A DNA stretch of 64,000 nt, taken from contig JAUKTV010000011.1 of the NCBI GenBank assembly GCA_030549205.1, forward strand, positions 434,001 to 498,000. Reading direction: 5' to 3'. Both the position numbers and the translations under genes were made by a program. Origin of the DNA: Apiosordaria backusii. Taxonomy: Eukaryota; Ascomycota; Sordariomycetes; Sordariales; Lasiosphaeriaceae. Under the pieces are notes generated by a model that did no database searches, was not told the origin of the DNA, and worked only from the letters and a program-made list of their open reading frames with translations. Numbering within the stretch: the first letter of the stretch is position 1; every line of letters starts with the position of its first letter. Positions 33,489 to 42,921 of this stretch are shown in pieces.

Positions 33489-33769
33489 GATGGGTTGTGA
33501 AGATACTCAAGACAGTGTGGAATGTCAGGATAGCTTAAAAGATAGAGATGAACAAACACTGAAGTTGTCGGTCGTGTACAAGAAGAAAGAAAAAACTGGC
33601 AAAGATCGAAATAAATACCTCAAAGGAGTGAACTGACTTTCAAGCAAAGCAAATTAACTTTCATACAGAGAAAACATACTTTCAAGCCCGAAACCTACTT
33701 GCCAACTATCATCGGTCACCTGCCAGCCATCATCATCCACTGCATAATCGATAGTGAATTAGGTAACTT

Positions 33770-34525
33770 CTAACTCTCCAAACTACTCGCTCCAGTGGGA
33801 CTCTCCAAAATACCCGCTTCAGTTGAACTCTCCAAAATACCCGCTTCAGTTGAACTCTCCAAAATACTCGCTTCAGTTGAACTCTCCAAAATACTCGCTC
33901 CTGTGGAACTCGCCAAAAGACTCGCCAAAAGACTCGCTGCAGTGGTACCCGCCAAAAGACTCGCTGCAGTGTGAACACGCAATTCCGCCCGGTACTGTCT
34001 CTCTTCTCTGCGATGTCTATCCAAGATAATCGCCCAAGGGATGCCATCCCAGTTGCGGTGAATTGTCTCCAGCTCGCGGCGGACTCCAATCAAACCACAA
34101 TTAATAGTAGCATGGCTTCTAACAGCAGCCATCTTCGCGGCCTGAAGAGTCTTTTCAATTGCTTGTAAGCGCCAGAGGCCAATTTGGGGGTCGTCCACTT
34201 CCGTCTTGAGTGAAGATAGCTCTGATTCTGAAGGCAGGGCGCTGGCTGCGGTCATGGCATTGTCAACGGCACGATCAACAACTGTAAGCGTGTCTGACGT
34301 TCGGGAGATCCAATCCGCCACGAGAAACTTCTTGCTACCCGGCTCCAACCGGGTCATTGCGTTTCCAGCTGTATTGGCCTCATACCCTCGCTCACGGGCG
34401 GTTTGCTCGAGCTGGGCGAAGAGGGCCTCTGCCTCGCTATCGTAGGCTTGTTCGGCTGAATCGATGGACTTCTTGATCCGCTCAATGGCCCTGATTGCCT
34501 TGCGGATAGCTTCGATGTCGGGCAT
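33770..34525 (-). CDS. Array member 6: helical protein with nine-residue repeat tail
   Basis: 251 residues from ATG 34525. The core parallels member 5: IEAIRKAIRAIERIKKSI, LEQTARERGYEANTAGNAM, KFLVADWISRTSDTL, ETIHRNWDGIPWAIIL. After residue about 180 the tail consists of Ala/Ser/Leu-rich repeats: AASLLA-type copies, then five copies of a nine-residue (S/P)T(E/G)A(S/G)(I/S)LES unit. A minus-strand GTATATA-like element lies at about 34731-34738. Confidence 0.7.
   Translation of the reverse strand: MPDIEAIRKAIRAIERIKKSIDSAEQAYDSEAEALFAQLEQTARERGYEANTAGNAMTRLEPGSKKFLVADWISRTSDTLTVVDRAVDNAMTAASALPSESELSSLKTEVDDPQIGLWRLQAIEKTLQAAKMAAVRSHATINCGLIGVRRELETIHRNWDGIPWAIILDRHRREERQYRAELRVHTAASLLAGTTAASLLASLLASSTGASILESSTEASILESSTEAGILESSTEAGILESPTGASSLES
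33772..33965 (-). repeat. 27-bp coding minisatellite, tail of member 6
   Basis: Five 27-bp units (plus strand AACTCTCCAAAATACTCGCT, then TCAGTTG) and shorter relatives (ACTCGCCAAAAG, ACTCGCTGCAGTG) fill the 3' end of the gene. The period is a multiple of three and the last unit runs into the stop codon. Confidence 0.9.
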
Positions 34526-35465
34526 CTTGGGTGGTTGTGACGTGTCTTGAAGCAGGTAAGGGTGGTGAAGTCCGCCGCAGGAAAGAGACAGCGGGAGAAG
34601 ACACAGTCTGGCGAGCGACGTGCAGAAAAGGAGGCAGCGCGGGTGGCGAGCAAGGATGCCGTTCTGGTCCTGTGGGGATAATAAGGTTTCTTTGGTGAGT
34701 TGTAGCGGATTGAGTTGGCGGTATCTCAGGTATATACTGTAGAAGAAGCGAGTCAGAAGTCTGATTCCCCTCTAGCTAGTTCAGAGATTCATTGATTCAC
34801 CAACCGACACCGTTCACACACTAAGCGCTAGGTCATCGGCGAGAACGAAAAGTGCAGTGAATCGAGTGACATCAGGCCACCAGCATGATTGGCAACACAT
34901 ACCGAGTGAATCCAAGAGTCCAATTCGCCTTTTAAATGAGAAGCCTCACTTGCCATACGGCGTCCATCTCCCAATGTGAATCAAAGCTACTTAGAACATG
35001 ACCTTCATGAATGTGATGAGCCCAGATAGGAAGCATCGTTGATAAGAGTCATGAATAATCTCCTGTTTTGCCCCAATTTCACTGATGCTCTTTTTGGGCC
35101 AACTTTGGCACCAGATGCTCTTTTGGGCCTACTTTGGTTCCAGACCGACATCTTCCAGACATCGGGCTCTGGAACTATCGCAAGGGATGCAAAAAAAAGA
35201 AATATCCGAGTAAGACATCATGCAGAGCTCGGACAATGGCACCTTGGACCATGGCTGACACCCAATTACATATGAGAAGAAGCAAAGGGATATGCAAGTG
35301 AAATGCCCAGAGCAAATGATATCCTCCTGTTGATCCTGAGAAGCCCAGCCATCCTCAAAATGTGAGATGTGAGATGTGAGACCACCACCCTGGTTTCCCG
35401 CCACACAAACCTTCGACTCGATGGTCGGCCCAATACTCCTCGCGTGACTCTCCTCAGTGTTATTC
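34526..35465. other. Spacer upstream of member 6
   Basis: About 0.94 kb with no supported gene. It holds the probable promoter of member 6. Confidence 0.5.
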
Positions 35466-35468
35466 AGG

Positions 35469-35664
35469 ATCCCACACCATGGGGTACCCCTGGGGTGGTC
35501 TTGAAGGTGTCGATCTACGCTCAAATTTTGCGGATTGCTTTCTTTGGCTTGTCAAGATCGTTTGACACATCGCATGTGCTTTGTTGGCAGTCATGTGGAC
35601 TGGCAGAAGCTTCTCAACTGGCTGTGTGGGATGTATGGGCGCAGGCATGCAGGTCGTGATCACC
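35469..35664 (-). pseudogene. Decayed array-family gene (C-terminal half)
   Basis: One minus-strand frame reads GDHDLHACAHTSHTAS, stop, then DLDKPKKAIRKI, stop, A, stop, then IDTFKTTPGVPHGVGS. This follows the order of member 7: TELHAWGRLIHH, a helix, IREIRAEIVRIKGTPGGVPW. The stops are all TGA or TAG. Sequence farther upstream (35.7-35.85 kb) may be the rest in another frame. The gene is dead. Confidence 0.6.
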
Positions 35665-35817
35665 GGTAGTTGAAACAGCGTCAATATTCTCGCCGAGTTG
35701 ATCGAGAGAATCAACGGATTTGGAGATTCAGCTGGCGGCAACACTGACCAAATCTGTACCCCGCTCGCTCCGCGCTGACCGTATATTTCATGGGACCAAT
35801 CACCGCTGGTGGTTCGG

Positions 35818-35912
35818 TTCAAGGGCTGGCTTCAACTTCTCTCGTGCATATTTGGCCGGCTTCAACTTTTGTCGTGCATATTTGGCCGGCTTCAAATTTT
35901 CGCTTGCATGTC
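35818..35912. repeat. 30-bp tandem repeat
   Basis: Three consecutive 30-bp units of GGCTTCAACTTTTGTCGTGC, then ATATTTGGCC. The third copy carries several changes. It lies just upstream (minus sense) of the decayed gene at 35.5 kb. Confidence 0.85.
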
Positions 35913-36242
35913 TCGCCGGCTGGCATGATGGTGGCCGACATGGTCAATGGTTGATGTCAGGGAAGAAGGGAGTGCATCTTCGCGAGCGAGCGCAGCCGAA
36001 GGTAGATCCATCCCGCCACGAGCGGGAAATCCTGGATCGGGATGTATGCAAAAGACATCATGCCAAGTTGGGCTGGCCATCCTGCCATCCTTGACCATGG
36101 CCAGCAGAAGAAGAGGAAAAAGAGTGAAGAATGTTCGGAGAGAAGAATATCATTTTATTTCCATACTCCGAGATTGGTGAAGCCATTCTCTGCTGTTGGT
36201 AGAAGACTCTTATCGTCCTTGAGGAACCCAGCCCGTCAGTGC

Positions 36243-36761
36243 CTAAACGCCGTCACCCAGAAGCTCGACCCAGGGGACGCCCCCGGGAGTCCCTTTGATC
36301 CTCACGATTTCCGCTCGGATCTCGCGGATGATATTCTGCATCGCTCGGAGCTTGCGCGAAAGAATTGCGTGCGAGTTATCGAGGGCCTCGCGAAGGGCCT
36401 GGATTTCTTCAAGAGTGGTGGTTCTGTGGTGAATAAGCCGGCCCCAAGCATGGAGTTCGGTGTCGGTAGGGATGACTTCAACTGGCAGAATAGAAAGAGC
36501 TTCCATCTCATCGGCCACTTCCACAAGATGCTTGCCAGAATGATATAGCCAGCCCGCCACGAGCATTGCGGGATAATTACCCAAGAGGTACGCGATGGCA
36601 AGCCCAGATCCCTCGCCGTCAAAACCCCAGTCCTCTGCAATGTTGTCCAACAAATCGTAAAGTGCCTCTGCCTCCTGATTGTAGACACCGCAGAGATACC
36701 GAACGGCTCTCTTCTGACAAATCACAGCCGTGATACGGGTGTACGTGAGCTGGGTCTCCAT
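36243..36761 (-). CDS. Array member 7: uncharacterised helical protein
   Basis: 172 residues from ATG 36761 (METQLTYTRITAVICQKRAV). The body has EAEALYDLLDNIAEDWGFDG, then AMLVAGWLYHSGKHLVEVAD, DTELHAWGRLIHHRTTTLEE, and the C-terminal REIRAEIVRIKGTPGGVPWV ending LLGDGV. This copy defines the C-terminal motif best. No tail repeats. The frame stays open upstream without ATG. Confidence 0.7.
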   Translation of the reverse strand: METQLTYTRITAVICQKRAVRYLCGVYNQEAEALYDLLDNIAEDWGFDGEGSGLAIAYLLGNYPAMLVAGWLYHSGKHLVEVADEMEALSILPVEVIPTDTELHAWGRLIHHRTTTLEEIQALREALDNSHAILSRKLRAMQNIIREIRAEIVRIKGTPGGVPWVELLGDGV

Positions 36762-37596
36762 TCTGGAAAGCAAACGAGACAGAACTGTGCCTTCAAGAGC
36801 GCAGCGCACGAAGGGGTGTGAGTGTCCGCAGTGTGGGTTCGCAGTGAAAGGTGGTCAAGTAGTCATCAAAATAAGGGGGAAAAAGACGTTGGCCACGATG
36901 GTATGTTACCGTGAGGTCCGGGAAAATCTGATGTGTGATGAGGTAGGAAATGGCATGGAGCGTGTCAATGCCACTGGTTAATGAGGAGTTTAGATTCCTT
37001 TTTTTTTTTTTGGTGTGAGCCGGTGAGTGCACGTAACAGGTTCTTGCAGATCCAGTCGGGCTGCGATGATTAATATGGTTGAAACTCGCAGAGATTGGGC
37101 AGACTTGCTTGGGAAGTCGGGATAGCCCAGCGAAGTCGCTTGCAGCAGGAGCCCTAACGGAAAATGGGCTGCCCAAGGGCGGGCGAGAGTGCTACCGAGC
37201 AGCAGGGCTGTTGGGAGTCTGGAGGAAGTTCTAAGAAGAACCGAGCGTTCACGAGGATGGCGCCGAAGAAATTCGCCTTGGAAAGAAAGCGCGCGGGCAG
37301 CAGCGACAAAGGTTTGAGAAAGCGTGACTGGCCTCCTGATAAGATGGTTGAATGGTGATGGGTTGAATGTTCTCTCTCTGGTTGTGCTACTCTGACCTTG
37401 GTGCGGAGGGGCCGAAGAAAACTGATGCCTTGCTTGAGATGGAAAGCTGTGAGGTTTGCAAGTGGGTGCGATTTTATACCCGAAATATCTGTCCCAGGAG
37501 CAATCCACCTGCTAGGCAGTTCACTTCATGGGAGCAACTGTTTAATGATGTTCACGATATGACGGCCACAGAAAGTTCCCAGGAAACAGATGAAGA
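36762..37596. other. Spacer between members 7 and 8
   Basis: About 0.8 kb. It includes a T12 run near 37002 and a TATAAAA on the minus strand near 37470. No gene is supported. Confidence 0.5.
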
Positions 37597-38433
37597 TTAA
37601 TTGAAGAAATTACATTCTAAGATTCCTATACTCCCTGAGCCCTCCAGACTTCCCTTGCCCTCCAGACTTTTCTCGCCCTCCAGACTTTCCTTGCCCTCCA
37701 GACTTTCCTCGCCCTCCAGACTTTTCTTGCCCTCCAGACTTTCCTCGCCCTCCAGACTTTTCTTGCCCTCCAGACTTTCCTTGCGGCTTCGCCTGCCGTT
37801 ACATTTTTCATAATATACCGTAGCATCATCGTCTTCATCCTCCGAATCCTCCTCCTCATCGCTGGGGAGGCTCCAATCCCCGGCGGGGAGGTCTTCCCAG
37901 CACCAACCGGCATTGCAGACAAAAATCCGATCCAATTTATCATCGATTTTGGCATCCTTGATCTTCATGATCTCCTCCCTCATCGTCACCACATGACCGG
38001 CGAGAATTTTGGTGGCTTGAGAAACAGCTGCATCGATCTTCTGAAGATCCTCCAACTTGGTTTCCTTGCTCCAAACATCTCCAGCCCAAGCCCGCAGGTC
38101 GTCGTCGCTGGGAATTGGAATTGACTGCCTAGCTACTTCAGAGGCTGATATCATGCTGAAAACAATCTTCTGGATGGTGTTCTCGCTTTTCAAAATCATG
38201 ACCTTGGCCTGGTGGACCCAGCCGGCTATGAAGTTCTTAGGCTCGTTGGGCCTGGAAAAGATCAGAGTCGCGATGGCGTCTTCGAGCTTGAAGCCGAACA
38301 CTGCAGTCATATCACTCAATTGTCGGCGCGCAGTCTTTACCGTGCGTGTGTGCTCGTTGTAAAGCTTGACGATATCCGCCTTCGAGGACACAACCGCATC
38401 AATATCGTCAGCGACCCCCTTTAAAAAGTGCAT
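37597..38433 (-). CDS. Array member 8: helical protein with SLEGK repeat tail
   Basis: 278 residues from ATG 38433 (MHFLKGVADDIDAVVSSKAD). The open frame extends upstream to 38793 but without a fitting ATG. The core has LSDMTAVFGFKLEDAIATLI, NFIAGWVHQAKVMILKS, LRAWAGDVWSKETKLEDLQ, and VTMREEIMKIKDAKIDDKL. A Trp-rich GWCWEDLPAGDW replaces the TPGGVPW end. An acidic stretch (DEEEDSEDEDDD) follows, and then about eleven hexapeptides of SLEG(K/E/S)(E/K/G) type up to the C-terminus. The tail alternates acidic and basic residues. Confidence 0.7.
   Translation of the reverse strand: MHFLKGVADDIDAVVSSKADIVKLYNEHTRTVKTARRQLSDMTAVFGFKLEDAIATLIFSRPNEPKNFIAGWVHQAKVMILKSENTIQKIVFSMISASEVARQSIPIPSDDDLRAWAGDVWSKETKLEDLQKIDAAVSQATKILAGHVVTMREEIMKIKDAKIDDKLDRIFVCNAGWCWEDLPAGDWSLPSDEEEDSEDEDDDATVYYEKCNGRRSRKESLEGKKSLEGEESLEGKKSLEGEESLEGKESLEGEKSLEGKGSLEGSGSIGILECNFFN
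37632..37790 (-). repeat. 18-bp coding minisatellite, tail of member 8
   Basis: About nine near-perfect 18-bp units (plus strand CTCCAGACTTTCCTCGCC or CTCCAGACTTTTCTTGCC) in frame. Most differences between units are single C/T or G/A changes. This homogeneity suggests recent expansion or active unit turnover. Confidence 0.92.
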
Positions 38434-39700
38434 TTTGATGTGTTGAGAAGGGGGGCGGTGCGTAAAGGAAGAGTGTGAGAAGATGATTGATGGGTTGCGA
38501 ATGAAGAAATGGGCCGAAGAAATAGAAGCTGAGGTAGAAAAGTGGCCGCGAGAGAGAAAGGCCGCAGGAAAAGGTGAAAGAGGGCGTGCGCTGTCAAAGA
38601 TGGAAAGAAGATCGCACGGCAAGAGAAAAGGAGGCGAGCGGGGTAGGTAGGAAAAAGAAAGGTTGTCCTGCACTAGTTCGCTGGCGTAGATATATATGCT
38701 CTTAAAATTCCTGAGGAGCAGTTCATCGGCGGGGCAATCGACCTTGTCGGAGCAACGCAACTGCACGATGACGGGACGTTCACAACTCGACAAGCAGCCT
38801 GCATATCAACCCGGAGCGTACCCACAAACAAGAAGATAATAATAGACGTGAACCGCCGCAGATAACAGGAGGCAATGCTCCGAACTGACTGAGCAACGGC
38901 TTCAATATCAACACACCAAAGGGTATATAGAAAAGCAAAGGAAGCCGGAGCATTGTCAGGCAATATCTGCTTGCAGACACCCCCGCTGAACCCTTGAGCC
39001 ATTGGCCACTTGTAAAACAGCCAACTCACGCACCCCCAGCCCGGATTGGCTATGACTATTCCAACCTGATTCGTTGAGAGAAGTTCTCCTCACCCAACTC
39101 TTCTTCCTCAGAATTCTCCCACAGACCGCTCGGCAAGACGTCTTCAGACGTGTTCTCAATCTCTCAGGTATGATGTGTATGTATCTTGTACTCGAGTACC
39201 ATTTTATTGTGGAAAACCTTTGGGCATCTGCCTTGCTCGCTGAGCCACAAGGACGCTCGAGGCGACTAGGTACCGTATGTAAGGTAGCTTCGTTACAGCA
39301 TGACCCGGATCTTTCATACTGATGGAACTCTCCGGCGTTAAGGCGCGTAGGAGAGAATAAAGTGTGCAGAAGAGGTTCAGGTGTAAAAAGGATGACACCG
39401 TGCGACAATGGTTGATGGTATGAGGGTTGTTGGTCCGACTCAATGGGGAATAAATATCTTTCATATCTAATTGTTTTCCAACCGCAAGAGCAAATAGTCA
39501 CTAACAGGAATGAAGGCACCTGACGAGGTCCCAGTAAAGAAGAATGACGGTGGACAGCGGCCACAAGCACAGTATTTGTCATAGCTGAGATCAAAAGTCT
39601 TTCTTTGGCTCTCCTATTTTATCTCTTTTCTTTGTTTATATCCTGTCTACAACTCCAAGCTATCATCATCTGTGCTCTCCTCCTCGTCAGTATTATCGTT
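38434..39700. other. Spacer between member 8 and the partial copy
   Basis: About 1.27 kb with the probable promoter of member 8 (ATATATATC-like element near 38688-38698). A 212-codon open frame on the minus strand at 38956-39594 lacks recognisable protein features. Confidence 0.5.
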
Positions 39701-39705
39701 AGAGT

Positions 39706-39867
39706 CCCTTTGGAGCTTTGGAGTCCCTCTATGCTTACACCTCCTGGAGTGTTCTCAATTCTGTGGATTCTGCGGTTTATCTTGCAAATCTCCTCGTCAA
39801 ACAACTGAAGGCGCAGGTCAAAAGCCCTTGGAGTAGTCTTGGTCTTGTCGACAATTTCCTGCCGCTC
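39706..39867 (-). pseudogene. Truncated array-family copy (C-terminal helix and motif)
   Basis: A minus-strand frame reads EIVDKTKTTPRAFDLRLQLF, then EEICKINRRIHRIENTPGGV, then SIEGLQSSKG. It aligns with the last third of member 9, its neighbour (SFVSRFYNLEAEITKVQRMI, then EKIETTPAGVEVKKLE). The N-terminal two thirds are absent upstream. Confidence 0.65.
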
Positions 39868-40133
39868 AAACAGGCCTCGAAAGATTCTGAGAACCAAATA
39901 CTTGTACCTGGTAGCTACAAGATAAACCAGTCACTCGCTAATGAGCAATTAAAAAATAAAGATATATAATCTGATGTTAAGGGACAGAAACCTCAACGTT
40001 TCCAGCCGTCCAAGCCTGAAAGAGAATTGTAGGAGGTTCCGATAACTACTTGCGGGCTTGCGAGAGGGAGTTTCCATATCATCCCCCGAACTGTAAGTCC
40101 TCACGACTGAGATCTCAACCGCCGTCGGCCTTC

Positions 40134-40745
40134 TCAACCCTCCTCCGCAGAACTATCCTCCTCCTCAGAACTATCCTCCTCCTCAGAACTATCCTCCTCC
40201 TCAGAACCATCCGCATCCGCGTCCTCAAGCTTTTTGACCTCAACCCCGGCAGGAGTGGTCTCGATCTTCTCAATCATGCGTTGAACTTTGGTGATTTCCG
40301 CTTCAAGGTTGTAGAAGCGGGATACAAAGGACTGCGGAATGTCCCTGGTGGCATGGGAAATCATCTGCAGCTGCTCTAGTGGGATGTTGGGGCAATGAAC
40401 CTGCTCGGCCCAAGAGCGAAGCTGAGCCATGCTCAGATCCTGGTCAACGTTGTCGGTAGCTTCCATGGTTTGATTGATGATGCGGGTGCTTTTGGTCAAC
40501 TTCTCCAAGCGCCGGAATACCCAGCCGGCTACCAACATTGAAACGTCTCCGGGCGTTGAGCTCGTCATGGTGTTGATGACTTGAGTGTCTGAACGGGCCG
40601 AAAAGCCGTACTGGCGCGCAATGGTGTCGAGTAGAGACATCAACTTCTCAGATTTCTGTAGATAGGTGATGTGAAGGCTAGCGATGTTTTCCTTGACACG
40701 GATGATATCCATAACGGCATTGTGAACGCTCCTGATGTTGTGCAT
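40134..40745 (-). CDS. Array member 9: helical protein with SSEEED repeat tail
   Basis: 203 residues from ATG 40745 (MHNIRSVHNAVMDIIRVKEN). The core has KLMSLLDTIARQYGFSARSD, SMLVAGWVFRRLEKLTKST, LRSWAEQVHCPNIPLEQLQM and VQRMIEKIETTPAGVEVKK. The end is a string of SSEEED hexapeptides plus acidic flanks. A TTTATATA element on the minus strand at about 41038-41045 may act as TATA box. Together with member 7 this gene defines the family core most clearly. Confidence 0.7.
   Translation of the reverse strand: MHNIRSVHNAVMDIIRVKENIASLHITYLQKSEKLMSLLDTIARQYGFSARSDTQVINTMTSSTPGDVSMLVAGWVFRRLEKLTKSTRIINQTMEATDNVDQDLSMAQLRSWAEQVHCPNIPLEQLQMISHATRDIPQSFVSRFYNLEAEITKVQRMIEKIETTPAGVEVKKLEDADADGSEEEDSSEEEDSSEEEDSSAEEG
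40138..40206 (-). repeat. 18-bp coding minisatellite, tail of member 9
   Basis: Nearly four in-frame 18-bp units (plus strand CTATCCTCCTCCTCAGAA) encode an acidic SSEEED tail. The unit is unrelated to those of members 6 and 8. Confidence 0.9.
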
Positions 40746-41881
40746 GGTGGGTGAGCTGATAGCTTGCAGCTATGAAGCGTGGAAGTGGTTGATGGGGAGA
40801 ATGTCTTTGGCTTTGCGAGGGAACAAAATATTCATGCCTGATAGTTTTCCATCGGCAAGATTATATGAATTTGTGCGCTGCCACGTGCCAAGCTGGGCGA
40901 AGAGTTTGCTATTGAATCCAGAAGGAAGGAGCGAGCGACGAGTGAGGGCAGGAGCGACGAAGCAATGACGAAAGCAATAGCATTCAATTTTGACGATGGC
41001 TTACCGGTTTTTTAGATTACAAACTGGACTTGATAAGTATATAAAGCGTTTAGGGATTGAACATTTATTTAATGAAAAAAGTCAGTTAGTTCTCTAGAGT
41101 GAAGGTCAAACAGGCCATGATGGTTCTTCAAAGAGGAAACGGTGTTGAGAGGAACAAAATGCATGTTCCCATGGGGCAGTATGTTCAACGGCAAGATAGG
41201 AAGGGCCCAAAACACTCATCGAACTGATGGAACTGTCATTGAACAACATTTGACGAAAAAGCAGGAGAACATCACAGTTCAACATGGTCGGAAATCTCAC
41301 TCTTCTTATCCACATTCCTCCATCAGTCCTTGGACCACCCAGATGTTCACTCTAAACCTGGTGACTCAGCTACCATCATAGTGCATGTTGGTGAGGTAGA
41401 CAAAACGACGATAATCCACAATGTCTGGCGCAAACACCCCTTCTGTTGCCATGCAATCCACCGTCAAACGTGGGTTCAAACCACCTCACCACAGCTTAAA
41501 CTCTGATTCATTTTGTGCCTTACACCTGTCCAACTCCAGGAAAAAGAGATGGTATTTGTCTGGGTGTGGCAAAGAACAAACGAGTGTATTGGATGTTGTA
41601 GCTGTTGGCTTTGTTCAGAAGCTAGTCAGGGGTAATGTGGGCCCACAAATAGGGGTGAATACAAACACCATCAAAACACAACTTGCCAGACCACACAGAA
41701 CCTAATTGCATGGAGCTGTGCCCAAGGGCCAAATACAACAACATGAAACATCTACAGTATAATTTACACGGACAGAACTCCTCTCCTGCCTACACTCCAA
41801 CTGCCCAATTCACGCCTGAACCTTTTGTAATGTACAACTCTTTTCATATACTGACATACTAACCATTCTTTATTGTCACTT
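40746..41881. other. Array edge to mitochondrial gene
   Basis: About 1.1 kb. The left part holds the probable promoter of member 9, and 41.0-41.1 kb is AT-rich. No further family relic or other gene was found. Confidence 0.5.
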
Positions 41882-42921
41882 CTAGCTCTTCATAGTCTCT
41901 CCATGCTCCACAATCTTAGTCAACCGCTCCTCTTCCTCCCACTCTTCTAGATCCGTGGACTTCAGGGTGCCAATAATCCGCCACTCGTCCCGCTGCCAGG
42001 TTTTGGGATCGATCACGCAGCCAATGACAACATTCTCAATGACATCCATCTCCGCCTCCCCTCTGCGCAGCTTCTTGCGCTCCCCATTTTCCGTGAGTTT
42101 ATACTGATACCGGCGCTGCTTGCTCGAAATGGCCACCACCACCTGCTCAATGATGGGCGCGTCCTTGCGCTTCTCCATAGGGCTAATCTTGTGCGAGAGT
42201 ACCGTAGGGTAAACCCACGTCTTGGTGTACTCGACCAGCTCCCAGGCCATCAGCTTGCCTTTGGGGCGGTTGTCGATGGTGGCCTGCAGAGGCAGGGCAA
42301 GCTTGCTGGCGCAGACCTTGCTGATCGTGTCCTTGTCGCCGCTGGCGAGGGCTTCCAGCATGGAGCGGTGGAGGGCCTTCGCTTTGAGGATCAAGGCCGA
42401 ATTACTGGTCTTGAGGGCAGGGCTCTTGTAAAACGTGGGCCTCGAGGAGAATTTCACGGCGAAGAGAGTCAGTGCCTCCTGCGCTTTGACCCGAACCCAT
42501 GTCTTGAATAATAAGAACTTGTATTTGAGGCCCACAGGCCATGCGAACCATGGAGGGCGGATGAAGGTACCTAGAAGTGGGGGTAGACGAACAAGTCAGA
42601 CTACGGACCAAACACGGTGGCTCAAGCCTATGCATCGGGTTCAGGTTCTTGCTCACCTGGGAAGATGACGTTGATGGCATTTGATGTAATTTTGGCATTA
42701 AGCTTTTGTTGAGCAATTTGAGCAGAGGGCGAACGAAGATCGTCGCGCCGAAAAAAAGCCCTGGCGGTAGGTTTTTTTGGTTTTGGGGCTGCTTCGAGAG
42801 CGGTGGATGTGCGGAAGGAACATGTTGGCGCTATGCGTACCACACGGGGTGATATCCTAGACGCAACTTGTGAAGACAACATGCCCCGGGCACCGAGGCT
42901 CAACCTAGCGACTGAAGTCAT
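41882..42921 (-). CDS. Mitochondrial Tim44-like domain protein (MBA1/mL45-like)
   Basis: Two exons on the minus strand: 42921-42657 and 42570-41882, an 86-nt intron with GTGAGC donor and CTAG acceptor, giving 317 residues. The N-terminus (MTSVARLSLGARGMLSSQVA) is Arg/Ser-rich without acids, a mitochondrial presequence, cleaved perhaps near FRTSTAL. After the junction (VIFPGTFIRPPWFAWPVGLK) comes the Tim44-like region with YKFLLFKTWVRVKAQEALTL and a C-terminal alpha/beta part (KRRYQYKLTENGERKKL, then DEWRIIGTL). Proteins of this type link the mitoribosome exit site to the inner membrane for insertion of nascent chains. Assignment to MBA1/mL45 rather than another Tim44-like protein is by overall layout. 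Confidence 0.75.

Larger units (their letters stand above)
24321..40745 (-). other. Tandem array of a diverged small-protein family (nine genes, three relics)
   Basis: All recognisable members read from the minus strand, at intervals of 0.8 to 3.6 kb. Shared features are an N-terminal amphipathic helix with Ile/Lys spacing (AIRxAIxxIxxxK-type), a segment ending AxxxGF or GY, a (V/I)A(G/D)W block, a LEQLQ-like helix, and in several a C-terminal TPGG(V/I)PW-like motif. Pairwise identity looks low, so the family is old or fast-evolving. No signal peptides or membrane segments are obvious, which suggests soluble intracellular proteins. I recognise no known domain. The individual genes follow as separate entries. 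Confidence 0.7.

Noticed and set aside
38956..39594. Minus-strand open frame of about 212 codons in the array
   Set aside because: None of the family motifs is present and composition looks random.
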